In this document: positions 20,733 through 30,307 of the stretch, in pieces | Layout: every line of letters begins with the position of its first letter | Numbering within the stretch: position 1 is the first letter of the stretch | NCBI GenBank assembly: GCA_030704615.1 | Contig: CM060734.1 | Location: 8,122,001 to 8,186,000 of the forward strand | Source of the DNA: Takakia lepidozioides | Lineage: Eukaryota > Streptophyta > Takakiopsida > Takakiales > Takakiaceae | Length of the DNA stretch: 64,000 bases | Reading direction: 5' to 3' | Translations under genes and position numbers: made by a program | The notes under the pieces: generated by a model | What the model was told of the DNA's origin: nothing | What the model saw: the letters and a program-made list of their open reading frames with translations, nothing else | Databases searched by the model: none

Positions 20733-20892
20733 TTGCCATGCCTGGCCGTCGCAAAGGGGGGCGGGCCCACTTGCCACGCTCGGGCGTGGCAAGGTGGCTT
20801 GAAGGGGGAAAAGGCCTCTGCGACGGCGGGGCGTGGCAAGGGGGTATTGCAACGGGTTTTTTTGGCTTGCCACGGCGGGGGGTGGCAGGGGG
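20733..20892. repeat. Second cluster of TTGCSACG hairpins
   Basis: The units are TTGCCATG..CCGTCGCAA (20733-20754), TTGCCACGC TCGG GCGTGGCAA (20771-20792, perfect 9 bp stem), TGCGACG..CGTGGCA (about 20819-20838) and TTGCCACG..GGTGGCA (about 20877-20891). They lie at the upstream end of the minus-strand protease ORF. The motif is the same as at 9949-10110. Confidence 0.65.
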
Positions 20893-20952
20893 GGGCGGTC
20901 TTTTTCTTTGAGTTAAGGGGCAGGGAGAGGGGTGGGACGGGGGATGTGACTC

Positions 20953-21100
20953 GGGGGGGGGGGGGGGGGCACCTCTCTGTTTTTCTTTCTTTGCCCCCCC
21001 CCTCTCTCTCTCCCTCTCTCCCTCTCTCCCTTGGTTCTTAATAGATTTGTTTGCATCATCATCATCATGCTCACAGAAGAGAGAGAGAGGGTGTGAGTGA
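20953..21100. repeat. Poly-G17 and pyrimidine-rich simple repeats
   Basis: G17 lies at 20953-20969, followed by CCTCTCTCTC-type runs to about 21040, a CATCAT run at 21055-21068 and an AG-rich run (about 21076-21095). It is low-complexity sequence; the apparent long minus ORF over it is not credible coding. Confidence 0.6.
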
Positions 21101-21361
21101 GGGTGAGAGAGGGTAGGCTTTCGGGTTCCAGCAGCAAGAGAAGGAGGGAAGGTGGCATACCTGCGGGGCATTGGAGCTGGTCGCGCGGCGCGGGAGCTGG
21201 CGCTTGGAGCTCGGGCGCGGGCATTTCAAAGGTGCGTTTCTCCTCCACCCTAAACCCTCTCTCACCTCCTCTTTGGTGCGCACTATAGCTCGGAAAAGAC
21301 GGGGGAGAGTGCTACAGGCACTTAGGCAAAAACAAAACGAAAAAGGGCGGGGTGCGCGATC

Positions 21362-21480
21362 TTGCGACGCTCGGCCGTCGCAAACAGCGCCCCGCCTTTT
21401 TCTTAAAAATGGGGCGTTTCCTAGCGACCCCCCTGCATCGCAATAAAAAAAACCCGTCGCAGTGACATGCCCTGGACGTC
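21362..21480. repeat. Third cluster of TTGCSACG hairpins
   Basis: TTGCGACG CTCGGC CGTCGCAA (21362-21383) is a perfect 8 bp stem. Further partial units are GCGACCC..GCATCGCAA (about 21424-21443) and GTGACATGCCCTGGACGTCGC (about 21462-21482). GGGTTTAGGGTTT-like telomeric degenerate repeats follow at 21535-21580. Confidence 0.55.
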
Positions 21481-21690
21481 GCAAAGAAATGCCTTTCTTC
21501 AGCCTTGTAAGGTAGGCAAATAGGGGGTTATTTTTGGGTTTAGGGTTTAATGGTTTTTAGGGTTCTTAGGGTTTTTCTTTTCTTTTCCTTAAGGTACTGG
21601 GGTAGGGTATTTTTTTTGCTTTATGGTGCTGGGTTTTGGGTTTTGGATTATCCATTTGACCCAGGGGAGTGGTCATGGGGCTTCACAAGA

Positions 21691-22401
21691 TCTCCTGTCC
21701 CCTTTTTTACCTACGCCACTAGAATTGCATACAGAGCCCTTAGCCCCCCAAAACCTCTTTTCCTCAAATGGAACACCAAATGGCAATCTTACGGTTTCAT
21801 TGAAGAAAACTGGAAAGCTATCTGGAGTTGCATCTGGAAAAAAACCAGACCAGCCAAGCTTTCGGCCTTTCTTTGGCAAATAGCCAATAGAGCCTTGAAG
21901 GTGGGAGAATGGCTCCAGTTTGAAGATGCCCTCTTATGTTCTTGCTGCTTTTCTGGTCAGATGGAGACACTAGAGCATTGTCTCATCTGCTGCCTCACAC
22001 CATTGAAAGTCTGGCCTCTCATCAAGGCATTCTACAGAGAATAGGATGCTCAAGACATGTCTGTTATTCATTTGCTTCTCAATTATGACATGACATCTAC
22101 AAATAGGGCATCTGACTGTCCAATTTTTGATTGTCTTAGAAGCTCCACTCTCTGGCATATTTGGAAGGTTAGATGTGCATGGACCTTATTTGGTATGACC
22201 TGCACTCTGTCTACCTTGCTGTCGCGAGTTTTCTGGGACCTGCAGATTGATGGGAGGAAAGCGTGGGCCAAACTGTGTGCAAATGTCCAGAGGAAGCCCC
22301 AGCAAGCAGCAGCAATTCATGCACAATTCGCCAGTACCTGGGCACGAAACGGTCTTCTCTGCACTAGCACATCACCATCCCAATGCACTTGGGCATGTTG
22401 A
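21691..22401 (+). pseudogene. LINE ORF2 C-terminus (zf-RVT type)
   Basis: One plus frame, broken only by TAG at 22042-22044, reads WKAIWSCIWKKTRPAKLSAF, LWQIANRALKVGEWL, then CSCCFSGQMETLEHCLICC. This is the zinc-binding reverse-transcriptase-associated domain found after RT in plant LINEs (W..IW....P.K...F.W....R.L...C..C...E...H....C). The downstream part, LWHIWKVRCAWTLF, is the usual W..IW..R segment. RT itself is absent (5' truncated). It belongs to a different LINE family from the pyrimidine-rich one. Confidence 0.8.
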
Positions 22402-22820
22402 CCACCAGATCGCTGGAGAGACCTCAACGCGCCCCTCCATAGTATCCCCAAAGTTCGATAGAGATGTCAATTGGCGCCACATCAAATCAGCTGCTAGATT
22501 GAAATTTCGCTAGATTTCCATACACTAACTTCAGTCTCACAGCCTGTAGCTTGTTCTATGCTGAAGCTCCAATAGATCTGCTCGGGGTCTAAACGGCTCT
22601 CCGCAGTACTGTCTAGGTTTCTCTCTACCCCTTATGGGCGGTGATTACGATAGGGCTTCGCAACCCTAGGTCTCTCTTTCTGCTCCTATTCAGGAGGATA
22701 GTTCTTTTCTCACTGACTACGGTGTGTACCTCATGGTGTAATCAGGGGTTTTAATTTTTTTCCCCGAAATAAACTTAATAAATCTAGTGAACAGGGGCTA
22801 GATTTTAAAAAAAAAAAAAA
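22402..22820 (+). mobile_element. Probable 3' UTR and poly(A) end of the LINE
   Basis: Noncoding sequence after the ORF reaches AAATAAA (near 22767) and an A15 run at about 22807-22820. This is the expected 3' end of a LINE insertion in plus orientation. The target duplication was not established. Confidence 0.45.
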
Positions 22821-23790
22821 ACCCTTTATATCCATGACCGGCAACAAAAAAATGAGCATAGATTGTGCATATCCGCTGGACAACAAAAATCTTAAAATCC
22901 TCATAAGAAGCCCGGGCCCGGCGGGCTTCTAATGGGTTTTCATATTGACAAGTCTGGGCCGTAGGTCATGTTCTTAGTGACATACCCGCCCAAAATTGGA
23001 ATATACATATGTATATATAATTCCCATTTTCATCCGGTCAGATGGATGGAAACACGCTCTAACCACGCAAAATTCTGGCTTTTCAAGTTAGAAGGTGCAC
23101 GAAAGGAAGAGATGATGGTGGAAGAAAGAACTGTAAACGAGTCGTGTTGGTATGCGGATCTCCGAAGCATCCAATCTCATCCTGCGGTTGACGAGAAGAG
23201 AATGGATCATCCAACGGCCTGAAACGGATAGTAAGACAAAGATACCGGAAAGATGGTGAATGGTGCGGTAAAGATATAGTGCTAGCGTCGCCAGGGGGCA
23301 GGGCTTCGTCTCTCACGTGCTCCAAACATATTTAGTACGCGTTGTGTAAGTGACGGTGTAAGATGTCATGCCCTTGATTAGGGGTGGAAGACGTTCAAGG
23401 ATCTCTCTACACCTACGTGCTACGGTTTGCGGAATGTTTGAGGTTTTCAAGAGGAAGATTAAGGATTTGTGCACATTTGTATTTTACTTTACTGAATAAA
23501 TGTTTGAGGTTCGCGGAGGAGAGTAGGCCGAGCGTTTTGATCCCTCATGTTAAGGATCGAAAGTTAATGTTGTAGCCCAACCTTCTCTGGCTGTAATATG
23601 CGAATTCACACTAGCTGAGGTTTGAATCCTTGTTGGTGCGTTTGTGAGGTTTTGAGCCGAGAGAGATTTTTGACGTTTCATGTTCCTTTGGTGGCGTCGA
23701 TCGGCTTCCGCGTGCAGACTTTGAACATCCAATTCAAGCGAGCATCTTCTTCGGATTACTTGGAGCTAGACTTGTGGTTTTAAACAGGTT
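22821..23790 (+). promoter_or_regulatory. Upstream region and 5' UTR of the ceramide synthase gene
   Basis: No gene is seen here. A perfect 9 bp hairpin, AGAAGCCCG..CGGGCTTCT, lies at 22906-22930. The sequence from about 23370 to 23790 reads as mixed 5' UTR-like sequence with a short direct repeat, AATGTTTGAGGTT (about 23427 and 23501). No clear TATA box is identified. The downstream ATG (23791) is the first of the conserved ORF. Confidence 0.35.
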
Positions 23791-26700
23791 ATGGCGACTA
23801 AGCAGGCCATGCTGGATTGGATGCATGTAACACTGGAGAACTGGTGGCACTGGCCTGACTGGGAGAGGGAGAGCTACCCGGAGATTCGAGACCTGGCTCT
23901 AGTGCCCGTGTTTGCTCTCATTTTCCCGTCCGTGCGTTTCATTCTCGACTACTTTGTTTTCGAGGTTTGTGCCTACATGCTTGTCTCTCGGAAACTTAGA
24001 GATTGAATACTTACTTGGAACTTAAGGTCGTCTGTGTTTTATTGTGGCTATCTCTGGGAAGTGGCGTGTATTGTAATATATCCTCGAAAGTATTAGGACG
24101 AATCCAATCTGGTGTGTATTTCCCTGCTGGAATTCTGATGTCGAGTTTTGTTGCATTATCCGCCATGCGATAATCAACGTCGGGATTCAAGCTGGTCAGT
24201 GTGTGCAGCCCCGCCTTCCATCCGTTCCTCGGTCTCGGTAGCTTGATGAGTGTCCACAGTTGTTTTCCTTACTGCTGGGATGGCAGACAGTACTTGAAGT
24301 TACCTGGTTCTATAAGAGGGAGAAATGAACAACTCACACACATGTACAATGCAGTCACTCGCCACCCCCTTCTTTGAGTGGCCGATGAATGTCAGTGATG
24401 ATATGGTCCTTCTGCACATCTGTGTGTAGGCATCACTTGAACTAACACTGTGTAGGCTTTTAGATGTATACTCAGACCACAAGCTTCAGCTTTCTGCAAA
24501 GAGAAAGGCTGAAGTACAGCAGGCTCTCAAGGCTTGAACAGTATATCCATTCGCCAAAAGCCCTTACACATACTTGGTTGATAATTAAGTGTGAGATTCC
24601 AGACTGGATCAAACCTAGGCCCAGACTACTGAATTGAGTTTTTCTGGAGGAAGTAGTGGCCACGGGTACTGGCAGCATTCAAATGACTGCAACCTCACAC
24701 TGGTTTAAGGATACCCATCAGGTTATGGCTCTCACTATCCTCTGTAGAGATCAATGAAGCTAGTAATGACTTACATTTACTCTTCCAGAGTTCAAGCTTG
24801 AAAATTTAAAGCGGCTGGTGTGCAGAAATTGGGAAGAAGGTTCATATATTGGAAAGCGGGGCCTCTCAAGAAGGGCCTATCACAAGCTGATCAAGATGCC
24901 AGGCGAAAAAGGCTAGCCAAATACAAGGAATCCGCATGGAAGTGTGTGTATTATGTAACGGCTGAGATATTTGCAGTGGCAATTACTTACAATGAACCCT
25001 GGTTTACAGACACCGAGCAGTTCTGGATTGGTCCTGATCAGCAGCGCTGGCCCGATCAAAAGGCAAAGTAAGGTGCATCCCTCTCTCCGTTGTACTCAGT
25101 ATTTGTCCTGCCTCTATGTAGGCCCGTAACCCCTGCCTCTTTGTCTCTCTTCTTCCTCGACAGCATACATGTGATCTGTTGTGTCCAGACTGGCAGCTAG
25201 ACGGCTACGGCTCTACCTGATATATGTGTATAAGATTGACTGGCTCTTTTTTCATGATATATGCTATTGTAACAGAGCAAGACACACTGTGATATAAGCA
25301 TACCAGACTATGATGCAGCCATTGTGAATGAAGCATTCTGCCCTTGTGCGAAGTATGGGAATTATTCTCAGCTTTCATGTTTAAGGGTTCTACCATTTAG
25401 TTTTCACTACTTCAATTCCTGTTGTGTAACTGCTACTGGTTGAACAGGCTCAAGTTGAAGGTGCTCTATTGTTTCGCTGGGGGATTTTACACATACAGCA
25501 TCTTTGCACTGATGTTTTGGGAGACACGGCGTTCAGACTTTGGTGTCAGTATGTCACATCATGTCGCCACGGCTTTCCTCGTCATCTTCTCTTACTATGC
25601 CAGGTTCCTTCTCTTCTGGCACTCTCCTGTAAGATCAGGTGCACCCCTGTTTTAGTTGTGGTCACTGGCCAGATGCTAAGGGAAACAGAAGTAAGTCCTC
25701 ACCTCAATTCCTTTCCAAGAGAACATTGGGTTGCCCTGTCTGCCTCATTTTTGCATGTCTGCAAGCTCTTCTGTGGTTCTGTTTATGAAAATCTTGAACC
25801 TTAAACTCTGACTTCACTTTTGAACCACCCAAAGATGTGAAAGCTGACTCTTAGAAGTTTGGAGGCTTACAGTATGGATCTTATGTTGCGGTGGGACAGG
25901 TTTGCTCGTGTCGGTTCGGTGGTGCTAGCAATACATGACGCCAGTGATGTGTTTTTGGAGATAGGGAAGCTCACTAAATATAGTGGCTTTGAGATTGTCC
26001 CAAGTATTGCCTTTGTGATCTTTGCCATTTCTTGGGTTGTCCTGCGCCTCATCTACTTCCCATGTTATGTTATTTGGAGCACCAGGTACCTACCTGTGCT
26101 TTGCTCAGTGGTTTGCACCTGCTGAGCTCTCCCTGTTCAGTGCTCCTTTTTTGGTCTGTTTGGTTTTTCAAGTCTATTGAACATGGAAATGCACTATGTG
26201 GGATATTGTATGTGGTTCTTCTGTCATAAATAATGTACAAACCTTTGTGCGTTCCTATTGCAGAGGGTATTACAGCCTGCCCTAAATCCTTGCAACAGAA
26301 GTCAACAGAATTATCTTGTCTCAAGAGTGCATTCTGCAGTTTTTTCTTGCATTATAAAGATGAGTGAATGTGGCTGTGGGGCAATTCAATTACGGCATAA
26401 AGTTGGATTGTGATTACCATTATTATGTAGCACTGTGAGGTTTATTGACACAATATGTATGATGAGGCAGTTATGAGGTGCTGCAACTGCTGGACAAGAA
26501 GAGCTACCCACAGGGGCCATGGTTGTACTACATCTTCAACACACTGTTAATCAGCTTGCTCGTTCTGCATGTCTACTGGTGGATTCTTATCTACCGCATG
26601 ATTGTGAGGCAAGTTGAAGCCCAAGGCAAGATCTCAGATGACGTACGCTCTGGTATGCTATCTTCTCTCTGTGGTTCTATTGTTTTGCTGTGTGTGTCCA

Positions 26701-27011
26701 ACTGACCTTTGGAGCAAATATAACTTTTCTCTGTCTCTCTCTCTGTCAATGTAATAGATAGGTGATTGTATTTATTGCTCGACAGGAGGGATGGACCAAG
26801 TGAGCAGCCCCCTACGAACATTAGCTGTGACACCCCTGTTAGAGAGGGGGAAGGGTATGTATTTTAATGTTCGTGTTATGGTCTTGGATGTCCAGAGTCC
26901 AGTCATGGCTCATAGTCTAATTCTGTTGTGTTATTACTGTATATGGTCATCCACGTAAACTTTGGCCAAGCAGACTCAGACTCAGAGGACGAGGATAAGA
27001 AGGAGGATTGA
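23791..27011 (+). CDS. LAG1: Ceramide synthase (LAG1/LASS homologue, TLC domain)
   Basis: It N-acylates sphingoid bases with acyl-CoA to make ceramides in the ER membrane. There are six exons with GT/AG introns: 23791-23964, 24826-25067, 25448-25603, 25900-26085, 26471-26652 and 26974-27011. They join in frame to 325 aa, close to plant LAG1 homologues (about 300 aa). Conserved landmarks are [31 protein letters not shown], the catalytic motif [14 protein letters not shown] (His176-His177), then [20 protein letters not shown] (His203-Asp204) and LVLHVYWW. Several hydrophobic segments form the TLC domain. The C-terminus is [12 protein letters not shown]: acidic, with a Lys-Lys-x-x ER-retrieval signal at the very end. 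The start at 23791 gives the usual short lumenal N-terminus with WP.W. Exon 6 (38 nt) was chosen because it restores the typical DSED tail. The gene converges on the MYB gene downstream. Confidence 0.93.
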
Positions 27012-28277
27012 CCAACAAGGAATTGAGTTGATGCCACATTTGCCAGCATGGGATGATTCGTGTGAGACATTCTCTCAGTTGACCGAGAGTTGCAACTGGA
27101 TTCCACACCATCTGGTCCCATACTTGGATCAAGATCTGAGGATGATTGTTACCACTTCTGAGGGCCATGTATTGTTTCAGAGTATTGCTTTGTGAATTGG
27201 GGCACTCCTGACTGGGAGAGAACCCAAACTGACAGTCACTTTCTTCCTCTCCCAAGTCTGAAGTGGTATCCATTCTTTCTGATGACGGAACTGCAGTATT
27301 TTGTCATGTGTAGCGTATATGTGTGTCCTCAATTCCACAGTATACCTCTTTTTCCTGCAAGCTGGGCACTCTACAAATTGGAACCGTTGGCAAGCGAATA
27401 GGCAGAGGACAGGGTAGAGGCAGAGGATCTGTTCTCTAAAGGTGGACATTTTACATACATGGATGTTGTGACATTCATGTACATTTTCCTGCAGTTCAGA
27501 TGATAATAACAGATGGGTCATCTTTCACTACCGCAAAGATTGTAACAGGTGCAATGATCGTAATTTTTGTGCTCCCTGTAATAAGCATCAGACTGACATT
27601 AGTCAAGTGTCTACTTAAGGAAATGTACACCCGCATTTGCTGCAGCATTTTGTCTCAACTTGCTTTGGGTCCCTTATCTCTCCCCCACTCCCTCTGTTGT
27701 TTTCTCCCTGATGAGGGTGGCACATGCACCCACCTCTCGACAAGTGCACATTACTTCACAGTGGACCTGTACTCCGTTTCGGGCTGTGCAGACCCGGTTG
27801 ATAAACAAGATATCCAGCCTTGATATTTCAAATTCTCAGTTCTTTTTTCTCCTAGCTGCTTGCTGTTCGATACCACATATGCTTCTTAGCTGGGTGCAAG
27901 TCTCAGTGATCCTCTGGCATAACATGAAGCGAGAGACAAACCAGAGGTGAAAGCAAGTCATGTGGATGCCTTATAGACACTAATCGCACTGGCAGGATGG
28001 AAACTTAGAAATATTATTTTGGCAGGTAATTGACCTGCGAGCGCACAACAATCCCTGCAGAAGGGCATGGTTGTCTTGGTTCTTCACTTCAAGGCCATGG
28101 GTCCAGTGCCCAGTACAGACTCATTTGCCTACTCTAAAGGAAAAGATTCAATCCGATCTGATGCCATTTACGTTCAGCTAAATCAACATTTATGCTGCAC
28201 AAGCTGGTCTATCTCTTTGTTCCTCCTGCCACCTATATTGAGGTGTGAGCAAAGTAAAACAGCAAGACTTGGATTCT
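27012..28277. other. Shared 3' intergenic region between convergent genes
   Basis: About 1.27 kb lies between the stop of the ceramide synthase (+) and the stop of the maMYB-like gene (-). I see no credible ORF or repeat here. It probably holds both 3' UTRs. Confidence 0.4.
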
Positions 28278-29363
28278 CTATTCCAGCCCTTGCTCTGCAT
28301 TGTTATCTGTCTTCATACTACAAAAACTGTTCCTCAACTCTGAGTACCGTCTGAAACACCGAGATTTGGATTTACCAGGCACAGCAACAGCAACTTTGTC
28401 CCACCGCATTGGGGTGTCCTTGGGAAAAACTTTCAGTGCAGTCAGTAGTGCTTTGTCTTCCTTCTCTGTCCAGTCAGATCTGCTCACCTTCCCTTCTATT
28501 CCATTGGGTGCGCTGTCGCTACTTGTATCTTTGCCCTTCCCGCCCTTCACTTGACCACTTGATGATGGTTCCAAATTTGATGATGCTTGCTCTCTAGGGT
28601 TGGCATCCCATCTCTGGCTCAATGGAGAGTTGATTGCTTTCTCTGCACCCTTTCGTTCTGCTAGAAACTTGGCATATGCGTCCCCCTCAGCAAACTTCTT
28701 CTCTCCCAACAATTTGGACATCTTAATCACACTCTCCACACTGTGAGCTCCAGCAAAAGCTTCAGAAATTACCTCCCATCGTTGTAATGTTCCCCGGGGA
28801 TGCTTGACCATTTGCTTCCTAAGTAGATCAATCTCATCTCCAGTCCACTCCTTCTCTGTCCCGTCCGTGAAATTGCGGCCAAAAAGACTTCCATCCCCAG
28901 ATTGCTGCTCTTTCTCATCTTTTCGTGAACCTTTAGCACTATCATTGGCAACTGGTACTACGTCCTCAACCATCCTTTGCATCATGTTCTCTCTTGACGA
29001 TACCCTCTCGATATTCGTATCATGCTTTCTAGTGAAAGTTTTGCTATAGCTTCTCTTTTCTGTGTCAACGGGCGAACACTCTAAAACTACTTCAGGGAGA
29101 AGCCTCCCAAAACCCACTCTGCAATCGCCCCCTGTTACGAAGGAAGGTGCAAAAGGACCAATCAATAAAGAGGATGCCAACCACAAAGCCAGAAACTGGT
29201 AAAGGCCTGCCGCCGTCCAGGCATAGCTCAACAAAAGTATTCCAAACCCTACACAAACTGCTATTTGAAATTTATTCAAATCTACATCCTCCGGTTGAGA
29301 GTCCAGAGGCCCAGACTGGAGCTGAAAACGCGGTCTTGTGTCATCGACCACATCAAAATCCAT
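28278..29363 (-). CDS. maMYB: Membrane-anchored MYB/SANT protein (maMYB-like)
   Basis: This is a single-exon ORF of 361 aa. Two hydrophobic segments near the N-terminus (about residues 32-55 and 57-75) would anchor it in a membrane. A charged linker follows, then two SANT/MYB repeats: EWTGDEIDLLRKQM...RWEVISEAF (about 172-220) and DWTEKEDKALLTALKVFP...RWDKVAVAV...RRYSEL (about 297-345). This order matches Arabidopsis maMYB (At5g45420), an ER-membrane protein linked to root-hair growth. The paired SANT repeats also resemble the C-terminal part of ZUO1/DNAJC2, but no J domain is present. The region 222-295 is Lys/Ser-rich and low in structure. Absence of introns contrasts with both neighbours. 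It is divergent from the TM9SF gene. Function as a regulated transcription factor is inferred from the family. Confidence 0.85.
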   Translation of the reverse strand: MDFDVVDDTRPRFQLQSGPLDSQPEDVDLNKFQIAVCVGFGILLLSYAWTAAGLYQFLALWLASSLLIGPFAPSFVTGGDCRVGFGRLLPEVVLECSPVDTEKRSYSKTFTRKHDTNIERVSSRENMMQRMVEDVVPVANDSAKGSRKDEKEQQSGDGSLFGRNFTDGTEKEWTGDEIDLLRKQMVKHPRGTLQRWEVISEAFAGAHSVESVIKMSKLLGEKKFAEGDAYAKFLAERKGAEKAINSPLSQRWDANPREQASSNLEPSSSGQVKGGKGKDTSSDSAPNGIEGKVSRSDWTEKEDKALLTALKVFPKDTPMRWDKVAVAVPGKSKSRCFRRYSELRNSFCSMKTDNNAEQGLE

Positions 29364-30307
29364 GACCTAAACAGAGAGATTGAAGCTAAAATTCTGCAAT
29401 GCAAATGCCTCTCCGCACTGTACAGGCAGAACAGCAAGGCGGACCTAAGCTTTGAAGAAAGTTACCATCGGCCACCTAGTCTGCAATCTCAAGGCAGATT
29501 GCCAAGAATCTTGAAGCCGAACATCAAAGTACAATCTGTAAGGTGAAGAAGGAAACACAACCTAGCTGTGATTTCCACAAGACACCTACAAGAATCAATC
29601 ACCCAGCCCCACCCACCGGATCAAACATCCCTTCAAGCAGCGCAAGTGCACGACGGTCGCACAGAGACTCTTCATCTCTTCAAAACGAACGTACTAGGTA
29701 TATACCCAGGTACCTTTGCTCATCCATCCAGACTGATGGATGCAAAGCGTCCAGTCGCGCGTGCGGGCTACGATGAGTAATGGCTGCCGTGTTGCTCGTG
29801 CAGAACCGCAAGAATATTCTTGCGAGAGCCTCCCCCCCGGGAGACGTTTTCAGGGCGGGGGTAAACTAACCCTGGTTACCGTATAAGTCAGCGCGACCGG
29901 CCGTAGGCGGTTCTGGAGTCGGACTCCCCGTGGAGCGGAACTTGAGGGAACCGGGGGGAGCCGGTGGCGCGGTACCCTTTCTCGCACAGGGTCCAGTCGC
30001 CCGCGCTTCTCTTCCTGCGAGAAGGGCTCTTGGACCCCTAGTCTGCGGTGGTCGCTGGATCTTGACAGTGGAGGTTTAAGCGATGGAATAGCGAGGCAGT
30101 GGGGGATCGGGGAAGCTGGATTGGGAGGAGGGGAGGTGATTGGGGTGAGGAGGAGGTGAATGCAAGAGTGTGTGGTCAAAAGAGCAAAGAGGAGGTAGAA
30201 GGGAGTGGGGGCAGTCGACGGGTCCGAACGAGGATCAAACGGGGGAAATCATTGAACTCCGCGCCTTTTTGGCGGTGGCTCTCTGAGCCAGAGTCCAGAT
30301 CTTGAAA
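29364..30307. promoter_or_regulatory. Divergent (possibly bidirectional) promoter region, 944 bp
   Basis: This region separates the ATGs of the maMYB-like gene (-) and the TM9SF gene (+). It is GC-rich from about 29770 to 30060. An 18 bp perfect palindrome, CGCAAGAATATTCTTGCG, lies at 29807-29824. No TATA box is obvious. It holds both 5' UTRs. Confidence 0.5.

Noticed and set aside
20700-21171. N-terminal 150 codons of the long minus ORF (Glu/Arg/Pro-rich) as part of the Gypsy polyprotein
   Set aside because: It overlaps hairpin clusters, G17 and CT-repeats and has no gag features. The open frame is a by-product of simple sequence.
28804-29049. Plus-strand ORF within the maMYB-like gene
   Set aside because: Antisense shadow of a well supported coding exon.
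29760-30060. GC-rich block between the divergent genes as rRNA or tRNA
   Set aside because: No conserved rRNA core sequence, tRNA A/B boxes or cloverleaf could be seen. It is better explained as promoter/5' UTR.
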